64,000 nucleotides of DNA from Sipunculus nudus (Eukaryota > Annelida > Sipuncula > Golfingiida > Sipunculidae): the NCBI GenBank assembly GCA_026874595.1, contig CM049317.1, positions 21,838,882-21,902,881 of the forward strand, written 5' to 3'. This document shows, piece after piece, positions 1 through 12,522 of the stretch. A model generated the notes under the pieces. The model saw only the letters and a list, made by a program, of their open reading frames with translations. It was not told the DNA's origin and searched no databases. Both the position numbers and the translations under genes were made by a program. Position 1 is the stretch's first letter. Every line of letters begins with the position of its first letter.

Positions 1-959
1 GGAGTTCACGTTTTTTGACAGAGATTTGTGTGTATGACCATAGAAAACTATTTCAATTTTTAAATTTGAGCAGGTGTATTCCACATATCAGTACAGTGTT
101 ACCCTAATCCTTGATTAATAAAGAGGTCTCTTTTTCTGAAAGAATGATAGACATACTTTGCCAACTTATTTAAAGCATAGACAAATTTTTGCATGACATA
201 AGATGAATAAAATTATCTTTGTTTCTTCCAACAATATATTTACTTAAAAACTTTCTCCTTAGTTGAGCTTTGCCTGTGTTTCACATTTGGCAGACAGGAC
301 AGATATTTTTCAGTTTCCAGTAGGGATTTATATCGTATACAACTTTGTAATCCTTTATATTTTGTCATTTGTTGTTGTCATTATTGTAAACCAATATCGC
401 GAGCTCGTTGTTCAAATACTTTGACGGATACCTCAACATCACCAACTTCTTGGACAATCCAAATATAACCAAATCCATAGGAATAAATTAAATGTTTACC
501 TGTGTTGCCCAATTTCTTCCAACTGAGTCTAATTGGTACAGACAGCAGTAAGCTTGTTTTTTTTCTTACTGTCTTGCATGTGTAATATTTTTATCAAATA
601 TTTTAACCGATGTTAATCGGTGTGACCTAGTGAATCATAGACTTTGTCTGCCAGCAAACTGATACAAAACATAAAAAGTTACATGTGTACATTTTTGGAT
701 ACAACATATATTATAGAAGTATCGATTGCAAATATATGAAAAGCAAACACGCAAAATTAATTTGAGAACTGGCCTTTTGGCATTTCGGCATTTAGCATTG
801 TGTTGTATATGTTAAACTACTATTGAGTGGAAATCATCACAATCGTATTTCTATATATTAGCAAAATAGTTTGAAATATGATATTTACACCCTTTAGTTT
901 CTAATCTTGAATTAGACTACGGAAGGATATTCCGTATTCAAGTTGGGTCGCTCAATATC
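1..959. other. Intergenic DNA downstream of TLR A
   Basis: AT-rich DNA with no convincing coding potential on either strand. The part nearest the gene, about 780-860, resembles the DNA just downstream of locus D (about 55070-55130): both carry a 'ctattga(g/a)tgg(g)aaa(t/g)catcacaa' type block. The duplicated unit therefore reaches past the stop codon. I found no clear polyadenylation signal. Confidence 0.6.
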
Positions 960-3068
960 TTAAGATATAATAGATAGATTATGCCCCTGATAATCACGCA
1001 CCATGCCCGAGGGTTTTGGGAGAGCCATAAGTAATCTGCTCCAAAACCTTGGGTCATCTTTAGCCAAGTACGTGTTTGTTTTAACGTACATTTTTAATGT
1101 GCGGTCGAGGTCCAGGTTAGCTACCTCTTCCAGGAGAACAACGATGACTTTTGTTGATCTTCGGGTGATTGCGTCAGTATGTGCCAAACGAAACTCATAG
1201 CGACACCATTCGCTCTGCAGGAAATGGGTAGATACTGCGATGATGGTACAATGGCTTTCTTCAACAGCACGACTTATGTTTTCGGCGATTGGAGCTCCTG
1301 GTTCGAAGTCTTTGTAATGAATGCACACTCTAAATGGTGGATTATGACTTTCAAGGGTGTCCGCTAAGGTCTCCTCAACCCATTCTTCATCATGTCGACT
1401 GTAGGATATAAAAACATCGAAGGTGCGTTCTTCGTTTGAGTAATCATAGCTGAACCGCCACCCAAAACGACTGAAGAGGTAAAGTTGTATAAGACGGCGG
1501 AAATGTAACAATACAGCCAAAAGGAAACCTATAAACAATAGGGCACCCAATGACAAACCAATAGCCAGGGGGGCGTTTATCTTGCTACACACAAAATCTG
1601 AGTCGTTTATTTTCATTATCAGTCTGTCCTTATTCCACTCTGGGGAAGCACAATTCACTACCGTGACGTCACTTATTTTATCTCGGTGTACCTGCATCCA
1701 TTTCTTCAGCCAAAGAGATGTACAGTCACACCTGAAGATATTCCCGCTTAGAGTTAGTTCTTTAACGTGCGTAAAATCCATATCTTGTACAGAATCCGGG
1801 AGGGTTTGAAGTTTATTATTTCCAAGTAAAACATGTCTTGCTTCTTTGAGGTGTGTGAACACATCTGGTGAGAGACTGCTGATGTTGTTAGATGACACAT
1901 CAATTATATACAGCTTCCTTCCGAATGGTAGTAAATCCAAAGACTTCAAATTGCCTTTATTAAGATATAATTCATAATTTATGATACCACTAGCTGCGTC
2001 GGGAGAAATTGTTGGCAGACCATTGAATTCTCCCTGTCTACATTCAACTCTTAGAGTATTATTTGCAGGGGTTTTTATACATTGACATTGTCCGATATTT
2101 GTACAGTTGTCTAGGGTGCACTGGAAACTTTCTTCTGGCAAAGTATAGATAACGGAAGTATTTAGACGATCGGGTTTAAAGCATTTCATGTAAATCAGCT
2201 GTTCCGAAACAGTGTCTCTAAAATGTGGGATGAAGGGCTTGGCTATGCTCATGAATTCAAACATGTCACAATCACAGTAAAACTCATTAAAGTAGAAATA
2301 ATAAGTAATGTCCCACATTCCCATGAGGTCCAACGGGTTCGTTATTTCAAATTGATCAATAATAAGTTCCTTTAGGGAATGCAGTTTGTTGTATCTCAAG
2401 TCGAAATAAAGAAACTGTCCTTGTTCTACTTGAGTTGGATGGAATTTCACTGTATTTATAACATTCTCAATCTGGTTAAAACTGACATTAACAGTTGTGG
2501 ATGAATATTCTCCCCTGCTGCGTATAAAGTGTGGCATCTTCATTGGCCACAGATCAATCACTCGTAGCTTATTCTCACTCACATCCACCCTGTACAAATG
2601 GACCAAAGATGGCCATATAAAAGTGTCTGGATCCAAAAAGGAGAGTAAATTTCTTCTCAAGTTAACTGTCCTAACCTCATACATATCTTTGAAAAAGGAG
2701 GAGCTAATGACTTTTATTTCATTATCATTCGCAGAAAAATGCCTCAAATTTAACAAACACATCCGATGTGCTTCCAGTCTGGTTATACGGTTGTGAGAAA
2801 TATCCAGATTGTCTATACTTAGGCTACAAAGCGACTTTGAAAATAACGTCAGGTTATTTCGTGATAGGTCCAGTGAATGAACTGTGCTTGGTAAATTCGA
2901 GATGAACTTGTCCATGTCTTTTTCGTTCGGCTGTTGCGAGCATATCACTTTCACGGACGAGCCAAGAGAACACGTACAAAACGCGGGACATCCTGAGCCA
3001 AAACTTGGAGAAGCACCAGCAGATAGTAATGTAAATACAACATGTACTACAAGTACTGCAGCCGGCAT
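960..3068 (-). CDS. Toll-like receptor A, intact, single coding exon (702 aa)
   Basis: Type I membrane receptor of the innate immune TLR family, signalling through a cytoplasmic TIR domain. The reading frame is open a little further upstream, but the first ATG (at 3068) is directly followed by a good signal peptide (MPAAVLVVHVVFTLLSAGAS), so I start there; the earlier in-frame start would be a GTG. Domains: signal peptide 1-20; LRRNT cysteines 27, 31, 33, 43; LRRs about 62-262; LRRCT cysteines 265, 267, 296, 317; second LRRNT cysteines 322, 328, 330, 343; short LRR block 365-442; second LRRCT cysteines 447, 449, 473, 494; membrane helix about 501-523; TIR about 549-687. TIR box 1 is FDVFISYS (550-557), box 2 contains KDFEPG (586-591) and box 3 has FW (675-676). 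The LRRCT-LRRNT-LRRCT layout is the protostome 'mcc' type. At 702 aa it is short for a TLR. The ligand is unknown. No frame break is seen, so it is the only locus here likely to make a full receptor. Confidence 0.95.
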   Translation of the reverse strand: MPAAVLVVHVVFTLLSAGASPSFGSGCPAFCTCSLGSSVKVICSQQPNEKDMDKFISNLPSTVHSLDLSRNNLTLFSKSLCSLSIDNLDISHNRITRLEAHRMCLLNLRHFSANDNEIKVISSSFFKDMYEVRTVNLRRNLLSFLDPDTFIWPSLVHLYRVDVSENKLRVIDLWPMKMPHFIRSRGEYSSTTVNVSFNQIENVINTVKFHPTQVEQGQFLYFDLRYNKLHSLKELIIDQFEITNPLDLMGMWDITYYFYFNEFYCDCDMFEFMSIAKPFIPHFRDTVSEQLIYMKCFKPDRLNTSVIYTLPEESFQCTLDNCTNIGQCQCIKTPANNTLRVECRQGEFNGLPTISPDAASGIINYELYLNKGNLKSLDLLPFGRKLYIIDVSSNNISSLSPDVFTHLKEARHVLLGNNKLQTLPDSVQDMDFTHVKELTLSGNIFRCDCTSLWLKKWMQVHRDKISDVTVVNCASPEWNKDRLIMKINDSDFVCSKINAPLAIGLSLGALLFIGFLLAVLLHFRRLIQLYLFSRFGWRFSYDYSNEERTFDVFISYSRHDEEWVEETLADTLESHNPPFRVCIHYKDFEPGAPIAENISRAVEESHCTIIAVSTHFLQSEWCRYEFRLAHTDAITRRSTKVIVVLLEEVANLDLDRTLKMYVKTNTYLAKDDPRFWSRLLMALPKPSGMVRDYQGHNLSIIS

Positions 3069-3161
3069 AGCTCTTCTGAAAATAACATTCACACGACCGT
3101 TTTAAATGTTTTCAACGGTGAGTTCAGAACAGAGGCCCTTTTTCTGCTTCGGTTGATCAAA

Positions 3162-3178
3162 CTGTAAAATAAATAAAC
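3162..3178 (-). promoter_or_regulatory. Probable 3' splice site in the 5' UTR of TLR A
   Basis: On the minus strand a T-rich tract ends in TTATTTTACAG about 94 bases before the ATG. Locus D has the same tract at the same place (TTATTTTGCAG). Conservation in both paralogues supports a real acceptor joining a non-coding first exon to the coding exon. The donor and first exon are not identified. A second AG (TTATTTTCAG) lies nine bases before the ATG in A and is an alternative. Confidence 0.45.
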
Positions 3179-3998
3179 AGCTAATAAAATATCAGGCAGT
3201 TTTCGAAAATTAGGACGTATTGATATGCCAATTAAAAACATCAAGACCATATGCCATGAAAAATGAAAAATAAATAATTGACAAATATAACCATTCCGTT
3301 AGTGCAAGCCCATTCAATAAATACCCAGAGTGCCATAATAAATCAAATAAAGTGTGTACTTTCTGAGTAATGCTATTTGGAGTGAGCTTTTCGGTGTGCT
3401 TATGGTAATTCTCCTTTTCTAGTTTAAACAAGAACACTATAGGTCATATATGCTAAAAAATAAATAGCAAGGCCTGCTTCTTTAATCCTACCCTTCCGCC
3501 ATACGTCACTTCTTCTAAAAACTGACCTTTCCCTGTTGGGCACAGTGGGACGGCCGGGACTACTTGTTTCAACTCTCAAACTTTTAAATAAAAATTTGCT
3601 TTATTTCAAGTAAACACCTGTTTGGAGTTTATTTATTTTGAAAAGGTATTGCACAACACATTTGATCTTAACTACATTAATGCCTATGCCAGCTGTGTAT
3701 TTAAAAGCCCTGGTGCATTGTGGGTGTCAGACATTGAAGCCAACATATCAAAGAGTCGTACTCTTGTGAGTCTGATTCTGCGCAATGTGACATTATTCCC
3801 GTTTTCTACATTTAGGTGCCAGGATCAAGTCATGCTGGTATGAACATGTTATAGATCAGGCTTTGAATCGCCAGTTACAACACATTTGGCAAATACAACA
3901 GACATGATTAAGTGATTGAATTATTTGTGACACGTTAAGATAAAACATTTGTATTTATTTAATTATGCATAAGCGTATAGAGTCACGCTGGACTTTCC

Positions 3999-4000
<2 letters not shown>

Positions 4001-4048
<48 letters not shown>
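4001..4048. repeat. (TA)n microsatellite
   Basis: Pure TA dinucleotide run inside the A-type flank. Runs of the same kind occur in the related flank copies near 37459, 39906 and 58704. Confidence 0.95.
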
Positions 4049-4051
<3 letters not shown>

Positions 4052-5430
4052 ACTGAGACAAGGTATAAAAGGACAGCAAGTGTCAGAGAACAAGTGTTCC
4101 CACGCTTGATTGACAGGCTGAATGACGGTCAGTCTATTGTTACATGTGACCTGTTGATTATTATGTCATGGCAATATGCCATATAGAAGTAGTTATACCA
4201 AAAGCGTCGCCGTTTTTTTTTTTGGCTCGATATGGGAAAAAGTGGTTGAAATAGTTTGAAATAGAATGATTGAATGACACGAGAGAAATGCATAATCCTA
4301 AACCTAAGGAGGAAAATATAAACAGGACTCCTTGTCTAACACTTACACGTGTCTATAGCTATACCTATAAGGTAGTAATATAGCGTCCTCTAACAATCAC
4401 GCTCTGCTGTCAAATCAGCAGCGGATACATATTTACATTGTTATCTGCGGGTACTTAACCTATGATGATATACACATGTACTACCATAGACAAGTAGCTT
4501 ACTACAATTTTACATCATTGACAACAACACGATTGCTATATACATCTAATTGTTTTACAGGTATTAGTTAGTTAACAAATAGCCGTCACCTATGTACCGA
4601 ATTAAAAGATTTGTCATTATTATGAGGCCACCAAGGTGACCACCTTCTTGCACCGAACATGAGAACATAAATCTTTTACAAAAAAGTTAGATCAACGGCA
4701 ATTTTAGGATTATGAGATATGTCAAATGTTAAACGAAACTCAAATAAACCCAGGCTTACTGTGATACTATGCATCCCGGGTGGCTATTAGATTTTTATTA
4801 CAAATCTTATCTTTGCACGATTAGCCCTGCTTATCTGTTGCTTACAATTAAACTACCTCTTGTATGTACTTTAGTGGTTCAATACTGTGATTCTTATGTT
4901 AACTTGGTTTGTGGCAGCATGGATCCCGCAGTGACACTTCTGAAGTGCATGCCATTTTTGACTTTACATGTTAATTGCACTCGAGCATATTGTTATGCGA
5001 AAAAGTATTAGGTTATTAACTGGCAAGCGAGAGCGCCCTGATCGTAAGTGGTCTCAAGTGCCCCGTGGCGAGGTATAAACTGGGACCAGGAACGTAAGTT
5101 GATTATACACAATGGTCGGTGCGAGTTAAGATTTGTATGCTATTCATAGCTGCAATGTAAAGATATCTAGCTGCCCCCTTTTCAGTTTTCCCCTCAGGTA
5201 ATCAGGTTTTCTTTTCATAATACTAAGGGGTATCCTTAACCTGATTTCAAATTCCTACAATACCTCTCAGATTAATCAACTTCGCTGATGGGATTAATAT
5301 GATTTCCTCTTGTGTTTCCCGTTTGACTCACGATGAAATACTTAAATGTGAAAGAAAAATTAAAACCGGTCATAATACCTTATGACAGATAAGAAACGTA
5401 TAACGTTTGCAAACGTAGGGTATTAAAAGA

Positions 5431-5520
5431 TTCAATCGACTGAATATATTCAGAAGGAGGAAAGCGAATATTCAAAGTTTCAGTCGACTGAATATATTCA
5501 GAAGATGACAAGCGAATATC
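5431..5520. repeat. 48-bp direct tandem repeat, about 1.9 copies
   Basis: The block beginning ttcaatcgactgaatata at 5431 recurs at 5479 as ttcagtcgactgaatata, each followed by a diverging 'gcgaatat' tail. Only one diverged counterpart is visible in the D flank near 59856. Confidence 0.8.
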
Positions 5521-5792
5521 CATCAGAAATATAGAATTCCAGGAAAATATTGATAAAAAATTGAATCATAACGTAGCCGTAAAATATTTCAACAGATTGT
5601 TATTGATAATAATCATTATTGTTGATATTTTTCTATTATTTATAGTCGTGGTAGAGTATTGGTTGCGTTATTTGTCAGATTATTTAAGTAGGTGTCTCGT
5701 ATAACTATCTTAACAAATGTGATAATTAATTTTGTTCGGAGTGGGGTATGAAATCAGGATGTTGTGGAAGCGGGGGAAATGGATTTATTCTG

Positions 5793-6024
5793 AAATAAAT
5801 TAAATCCTACCACAATAGTAATCTCAATTCTAAGGTAGCCCGGGGTAATCTAATGCGGGGTAATATGAAAACGCTACACTGGTTGCCCTGCTGTCATATT
5901 GATATTCTAAAATAAATTAAATCCTACCAGCTTAGTAATATCAATTCTAAGGTAGCCCGGGGTAATCTTATGTAGGGGTAATATGAAAACGCTACACTGC
6001 TTGCTATGCTGTCATATTGATAGT
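5793..6024. repeat. 117-bp tandem duplication
   Basis: A unit starting aaataaattaaatcctacc and ending near the 'ctgtcatattgata' motif occurs at 5793 and again at 5910. Both copies keep the GC-rich 'gtagcccggggtaatct' core. The homologous place upstream of TLR D (about 60060-60170) has one copy, so the duplication came after the A/D split or was lost in D. Confidence 0.85.
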
Positions 6025-6424
6025 AACAACTGTATACGTCACTGTGTTTTATCATCTCTCTGTTGAAATTTAATTTAAATCAAGCCATTTCATTTCAAAC
6101 AAACCGATTAATCAAGTCATAATACAATTATCTGGTTACATAAAACAAAGTAACAACAATGGATAAATGATGTCTTTGTATATGGACTGGCTCAAAATCA
6201 GTCGGAAATATAATATAAACTTATTGAAAAATCATTGAAAATGATGTGTATATGGAAGTGTGTTTATTCTCATAACAGCGAGGCCACTACGGTAACAATA
6301 ACCTCTAAAATGAGGTATAACAGTGTCACACGCAACGCAGTTCTTCAGAACTTTGAAGTAAAAAGTGGACCGACATCCCTATATAAGTATAAGATAAGAT
6401 GGTTAGTACAAACAGTAAATACAA

Positions 6425-6612
6425 CTGATTCAGCACTCTCCATGGCTCAGATGGTGGCGTACGGTAGTCTGTAGGGATGGAGAACCCTGAAAGAAATATC
6501 AACGGCCTTGGAAGGGCAACTACCACTCTCCCTCATAGCCACGCCCTGAATCGAAGCCGGGTCGCCAGCAGAAATAGCCAAGCGTTTTACCCCTCGACTG
6601 TGTAGGCCCTAC
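6425..6612 (-). mobile_element. tRNA-derived SINE-like sequence
   Basis: Read on the minus strand, an A-box-like CGAGGGGTAAAACG near 6580-6594 is followed by a B-box-like GGCTTCGATTC near 6550-6560, about the spacing of an RNA polymerase III promoter in a tRNA head. The sequence then runs into a non-tRNA body. No cloverleaf closes properly, so this is a SINE head or tRNA relic rather than a working tRNA. The exact ends are unknown. Confidence 0.4.
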
Positions 6613-7417
6613 TATATGATGTAGTAGTGAATGTTTCGCCTTGGCTTTCAAGAATTAATTATTGAACCATATACATCTGATGCAAATGTAAGGAAGTGAA
6701 TCTTAAGTTAATATTTTAAAAACTAAACATGCCATAGAAAAATACATTGCTGCATAATTATAAAATGACTGTAAATCTGGAAATATTCACAAGCATGCCA
6801 TTTTCGCTAATTATGTGAGTTTATGTTGATTCGTGAAAAATACATAATCGCAAAAAAAAAATGCAATTGATGTAAAATATAGTGTACCTTATGCCTGTAA
6901 ATAAGGTTATAATGTTAATGCGGGGGCCGACACGCAGTGCCGTTTGATTTGATCAAATGCATTACCAGCGTCAATTTATCATCTCAATCATCTCATCTTT
7001 ATCTTCTCAATTTGAATTTTTTAAAGTAACATGTTTGCGAAAGGCCGGACCATATCAGCAAAATAAAATGTTCTATAGTATATTGTAAAATAATGCATAA
7101 CTTTATACTAGGGGCCTGAATGTGGTCGAGTTATTGCTTTTGTAACAAGTCGTGTTAATTAAGGGAAACTCCTTGATTCGACATTCAGACCCGGAGGCTT
7201 TTACTGTTACGTTTAGAAGAAACACAAATTGCTTTTATTTGGATTGATGTGACTGGTAGGTAAATAATTATTATTCATTATTTAATCTGTTGTAGCTTAT
7301 ATATTATTTGTTACGTCTGCGCAGTCGCGTCAATTAACCTTCATTGATGGGGAAGGAGATGACTCGCAAGGGATGATAACGTAATATGATCCGGAACAAC
7401 ATTTTATGACTAAATAT

Positions 7418-7422
<5 letters not shown>

Positions 7423-7474
<52 letters not shown>

Positions 7475-7475
7475 C
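7423..7475. repeat. (TA)n microsatellite
   Basis: TA run with one TG interruption near its right end. The D flank lacks an equally long run at the matching place. Confidence 0.95.
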
Positions 7476-8948
7476 TTTCATTGTATGTGTGATACGTTTC
7501 AAATATATTAAATTAAGTATTAGGTTCCAAAAGTTATTATGTTTCCAGTATAGTTTAATTCCAAACCAGGTCTAGTTATATAATTTTTCTTCTTTAACAT
7601 TATATTCATAGTATTTTGGACTTACAGATATTCTACGGACTTTTACATATTTTATACGGATTTTCTTCAGTTTGCATTTGGGATTATTACCAGAACTTCA
7701 CTTTTGGATTACAACAGATTGGTTTCCAGAGGAAATCGGACTATTCTCTGAGAAGATTTACATGAACTGTTCATCTGTATTATGTGTAAAAAGGAATCTT
7801 GTTGAGCCCTGACGGTGGTGGTATCCAGAAATAAAATCGAACACTCTGGTACTGTACATTTTTTTTTATTGTTATACTATGTTTTTGTTTTTTTTAAAGT
7901 GTATTGTAATGTAAGGATTGTTCTAAGAATAAATTATGATTATTTGTTAAAAACAAACTGACTTCTTTGTTCATTCTCCTAGACATTTCACGCTGATTTT
8001 TTTAATCTCCGTATCAAAATTTGTGCTCGTCACGATTACGTGATCTGTTGTTCTTAGGTCCCGTTACAAAATATTTTCTCTGAATAGCAGGCGGGTGTTT
8101 ACACTGACCGCCTTCCTTCCTGAAACGTAACGGGGGGATATATACCCCGCTTCCGAATGCACTGTATAATGAGCCTGCGTCTTGTCACGGCTGTGTTCAA
8201 CAATTGTAGCCTTTTTTGTAAGCGGAATACTCACAAACCACTGCATATTCGCGATAAGTGGAACCAGCCAAGTAGGAAGACATTTCTAGAGGGGACTATT
8301 GCATGATTTGGTTGCTGGGTATTTAAAGTAATAGAACCATGTTTAATTAGTGGTAAAGTTGTTCAGATAGGTGATGGGGGATGGTCCCAATGATGCTTGT
8401 AATATGATAACCGGGGAATATATTGTGTCAAGTGTCTCAAGCAACTCTGTGTCTACACCTCGGAAGACCCTTTTCTGGTCTTCCATAAAAATGCTACACT
8501 CCTCTTTACTATAAGGATGAGTTTGGAAAAGACGTAAATGGTCATGTAAACACAGAAATGTCCAATAAATCCTGTACAATATACATAAATGTACATTCAA
8601 CTAGATATGGGTATCTGGGTATCTCTGATCGATCAAATTCTAGCTTTCATTTTTAAAGTGTCGCTGGTAATACGGGTTCACCTATTGAACAAATGCTACC
8701 GATAACCCAGTGAATGAGGCGTTCTCCGTCCATTAGAAAGGAATCACCCAGTGTTACAGTTATGTATAACCTATTGGATTTAAATATATAATGGCGATAT
8801 AGATTATCTATAAAATTTAGTGAATTGTTCCATTGATGTCACCCTGACAATCCACAAAATTACGTAAACATCTGTTAGGTTGCAATTAGACAAACCAACC
8901 AAACAAACAAGGGGAACGCATAGTACCCTTCATGGGGAAAAAGGTGAC

Positions 8949-8963
8949 CCTTCCCCCCCCCCC
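8949..8963. repeat. Poly-C tract in the A-type flank
   Basis: A C run interrupted by few other bases; a longer C run occupies the matching place in the D-type flank at 63531-63548. It is low complexity and prone to sequencing error. Confidence 0.8.
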
Positions 8964-9880
8964 TCAACCCCAACTCATCCTTTAACTAAGTCCTAGACCT
9001 GCTAGTGCAATGATGTTCTCGATTTAAAAAGTTTGAACAAAGATCTTAATTTCCTTGCCTCGTAAGTAGAAACAATAACCAAATTTAAGCATGACTTGTC
9101 ACTTACCGGTTACTGCGTTACACTTCCTACACGCACTCTACGAGATTTCAGCCACGGTACGTTGTGTCGTGTCGTGTTCTGTGGTTTGACCTAGCAAGAC
9201 AACCCATGACAGGCGTGGTGTACTTTATAACGGCAATAAAATGTGTTATTGCTAGGCGAGTGTTGTCTTATCATTTTTATGAGCACTAAATCCCCGTACA
9301 TATATAGGTACTGGAGAGAATGTTGTATCACAAAAAGTGACCAACAAGCAATGACGCCCAGTTCATAGGATTGATGAAGCTTTACGCAGTGATGTATTTG
9401 TAACAATCTGTTGAAAAAAATTAAGAGCTTCTCGTAAACATCAAGTGACAAACACACATGTATATATAAATGTGTGTATATATGTATGTGTAATTTTGCT
9501 GTGTACGAGAAGTTGCTTAATTTGTGCGTGTATAGTAAATGCATGTGCCTGGATGGTTATGCTGGAAAATCTTTGTATTAAGCCAAAATAAACTAATGAT
9601 TGATATTATGCACACATTTTTGCAAATGCTAATGTACCATTGGCAGCTTTTGGACTTTATTATAAGGCCGTCCATTTTAAGACGGTAGTGTGTGGGGACA
9701 AACCATCCTTCAGTGCACAAGTGCTACGCGGGATTTGCATTCCACGACTGTAACTTCACATAACTCAAACTATCCCGGTATTTTATCACTGGTCTTCATA
9801 GGCTTTCCGTTTAAGTATACTGAGTCAAATATCGTGGAAGTCACACCGCGGTGTTAAGAGATTTTGTAGAAGCGTGGACC

Positions 9881-9997
9881 ATGAAGCAAGGAACAACTGA
9901 TTTAATGGTTTTGATTAATCTGCTATTTTTTGTGAATCTGGATGTAAACCCAGGTGTGGGCAAAGGTTTGCGTTCTTTGAGTGCGCACATATTCTAG
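9881..9997 (+). other. 38-codon ORF with a degenerate 2A-like ending (possible LINE relic)
   Basis: The ORF starts at an ATG and ends at TAG. After a hydrophobic stretch (LINLLFFV) it reads NLDVNPGVG, resembling the leucine-rich run plus DxExNPGP motif of 2A-like peptides found at the N-terminus of some invertebrate non-LTR retrotransposons. Two residues of the canonical motif are missing and the final proline is valine. No reverse transcriptase is visible nearby, so this is at most a relic and may be chance. Confidence 0.2.
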
Positions 9998-10792
9998 AAA
10001 AAAATTCTAGCCATTTGAAATCTCAATGTTTCTGATCTAATTTATTGCGATTGTATATAAAATACTGGCCATTTTGCTGTGCCAGGTTACAAGGTTTCCC
10101 TCTAAAATAATTATTCATACATATTGAAATTCGATTTTTATCTAAAATTACATTTGACCTTATATAACGAGAGATGAATTTAAGAATTATTGACTCCATA
10201 TTTTTTAAAAAGGTTGAACTTCAGGGTTACAAAACCTAGGGTGTTTATATTTTACAAAGTAGAAAAAACTGCATGCTACCAACTGTCCGAATATGAAATA
10301 CATTTAAAATCACCTTGGTGTAACATGAAATTGGGCAGAAAACACAGGAAACTAAAACATAGCATACCAACCTAAAACGCACTGAACACAGTAAACCTGT
10401 TCAATCAACCTTAACTTCTGAGTTCTGAGGGCACAACTGAACTTCCTTGTCCAATTTTGCATGGCCACTCATGCTGGCTTCTTAATAACCTGCCTATTAT
10501 CTCGGTATAATATATTTACTCCCCACGAAGTACAAGTATCATGTAATGGCAAGGGTAAAAAACCTTTGCAGCTAGTTAGGATGTGTCCCTCGCTGCCTGA
10601 TGTCATAAACGACACACCGAGCGAAAGGTAGCGATGTATAGCAGTGCAGCAGCTCAAAATTGGAAAGCTTTTATTGAAAATCAAAATAAAAGTTTTTGAT
10701 GCGGGGGTTTAAAATTGATGCGGGCGGTGCCTGAGAACCATACCTTTAATTTTTTTTGGCCTTATATATATAGTTTACATATATATACAAAT

Positions 10793-10801
<9 letters not shown>

Positions 10802-10835
<34 letters not shown>
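10802..10835. repeat. (TA)n microsatellite
   Basis: TA run flanked on both sides by diverged TA-rich sequence (about 10760-10850). Confidence 0.95.
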
Positions 10836-10836
<1 letters not shown>

Positions 10837-11796
10837 AATATATAAACACACACAGCGGTCCATGTCATCCTCTTATTACAATTATCTGACCTTCGTTGAA
10901 GTACCAGTAATATCGACAAAGTTGATTTCTCCGAAACGGAATCACCAAAAAGGGATACAAAAAGACACCAAGCTGTGTATGTGCGATGAATGCATCCGGT
11001 AAGCGCAGAGGATAGAGATGTTATTATGCAACTATAAATGGAGCGGAAGTATTCTTTAAGGCCATACGGAAAAATTTTACAGCGCACTCTGGTGCTTACT
11101 GAAAGGAGCGTGCTTACAGTTGCGATTGCCAGGCCTGCGGTATGATCCATATGAACTATTCTTTTCCCGAAGCTCGACAGGAAGTCCCTTTACTTTTCAG
11201 ACACACTTCGTGTATATGTAAAAACCTTGTAGTTATGGGTTTATAAATTGTGCGAAGCCAGCTCATATATTTGAAAAGTCTTAATTTTGTAGCCATAATA
11301 TCCAAAGTACCGTTTTATATGTTGCTTATATGTTTATTGATACTTCTGATGCTGCTGCTGCGTAGCTACAACTAATGTAATAACCTCACAAGTAAGGGAT
11401 ATACTGTTCTCTAATCATAATAAGATAGTAGTAAAATGTCACTAAATATGGGATGTACAACACATAATAAACTCCCGATTTCGATTTTTATTCCTGTGCT
11501 GTATCCTAGGCCGCAGGAGCCGGTGTCATTAGCATTTTTGCAAAAACTGAACACAGGACTCAAAGCCAGGAGATCATGAGTTCGATGCGCACCCAAGGAG
11601 CTGTGACGAAAGATATTTAATCAATGTTACCTGGCGGTGAAGAGTACAGACTTTATTACAGTATCCTCAATCTCTCATAAATATTTAATATAATTGTTTT
11701 TTTTTCACGACGTGAAGTTCCTCGTACTCTTCAGAGAAGAAAGTAGTAATCGGATTATTATGCATAATTAAGAAAGGAGTATTTAAATTTGCAATA

Positions 11797-11800
<4 letters not shown>

Positions 11801-11844
<44 letters not shown>
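11801..11844. repeat. (TA)n microsatellite
   Basis: Uninterrupted TA run in intergenic DNA. Confidence 0.95.
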
Positions 11845-11847
<3 letters not shown>

Positions 11848-12522
11848 GCCTTGGTGGGTCAGCCCAGTGTTTTGTCGGTTCCCTCCATTTTGAATTTTGG
11901 TCTTAAATCTTATTAAACATTATATCTTTTAAGATTGAATATATATTTACTTGTTTTCAGCAAGCGATCACATTTTCCCATAATTGAAGTTGATTAAATA
12001 TCAGCATTAACGGTATATGTTCAATATACGTTACTGGGGGATTATTAACCAAAAAGAAATAAAAATAAACAAATAACATTTCTCAACGCATGCCTACTTA
12101 ATGGCAAACTATCGCCAGGCCAGTCGGTGAAAGCGACGTTTCAATGAAAGTATAATTAGATATCAATTAGACTATTAAAACTCAATACATTTGTAGGTGT
12201 TGTGCATACCATCAGACAGATCGATGAAAATTGTCCTATAGATAATGTTAAGACATACATGTATTTGATTGTTGGCTGTTTAAGCAGCGAGATACATTCA
12301 AGCCAAGCGGTGTGAGAAGTGGAAATAGACGTGGCCATTTGTATAGCTGGTATCAGCGTTAAAATGACCCAAAACTCCTAAATGAATAACCTATTTTGTA
12401 GAGAGGTTGCAATCCCGTTTAAGATCATTATTATGCAAAACTTGCTACTATAATCAGTTCTTACCATACGTCTATATGCATATATCTACACCACTAATAG
12501 TTCTTATATCCTTCTTTTTTCA

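Larger units (their letters stand above)
3179..9560. repeat. Upstream flank of TLR A, duplicated upstream of TLR D
   Basis: This AT-rich block is recognisably collinear with 57451-64000. Matching landmarks include 3620-3900 with 57950-58180; 4320-4680 with 58790-59000; 'aggtataaactgggaccagga' style sequence near 5071 with 59440; 'gcccccttttc' near 5173 with 59545; and 'aaaaatgctacactcctctttac' style sequence near 8488 with 62913. The copies differ by many substitutions and indels. No convincing gene lies inside; the short ORFs are not preserved between the copies. Confidence 0.8.
9561..12522. other. Intergenic DNA between the TLR A flank and TLR B
   Basis: AT-rich sequence with two (TA)n tracts, a short 2A-like open frame at 9881-9997 and no other recognisable gene. 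The open frames at 9191-9720 and 10746-11150 consist largely of low-complexity or microsatellite translation and match nothing I know. Confidence 0.6.

Noticed and set aside
3069-3092. Upstream extension of the TLR A frame to a GTG at 3092
   Set aside because: Animal nuclear genes initiate at ATG and the ATG at 3068 directly precedes the signal peptide.
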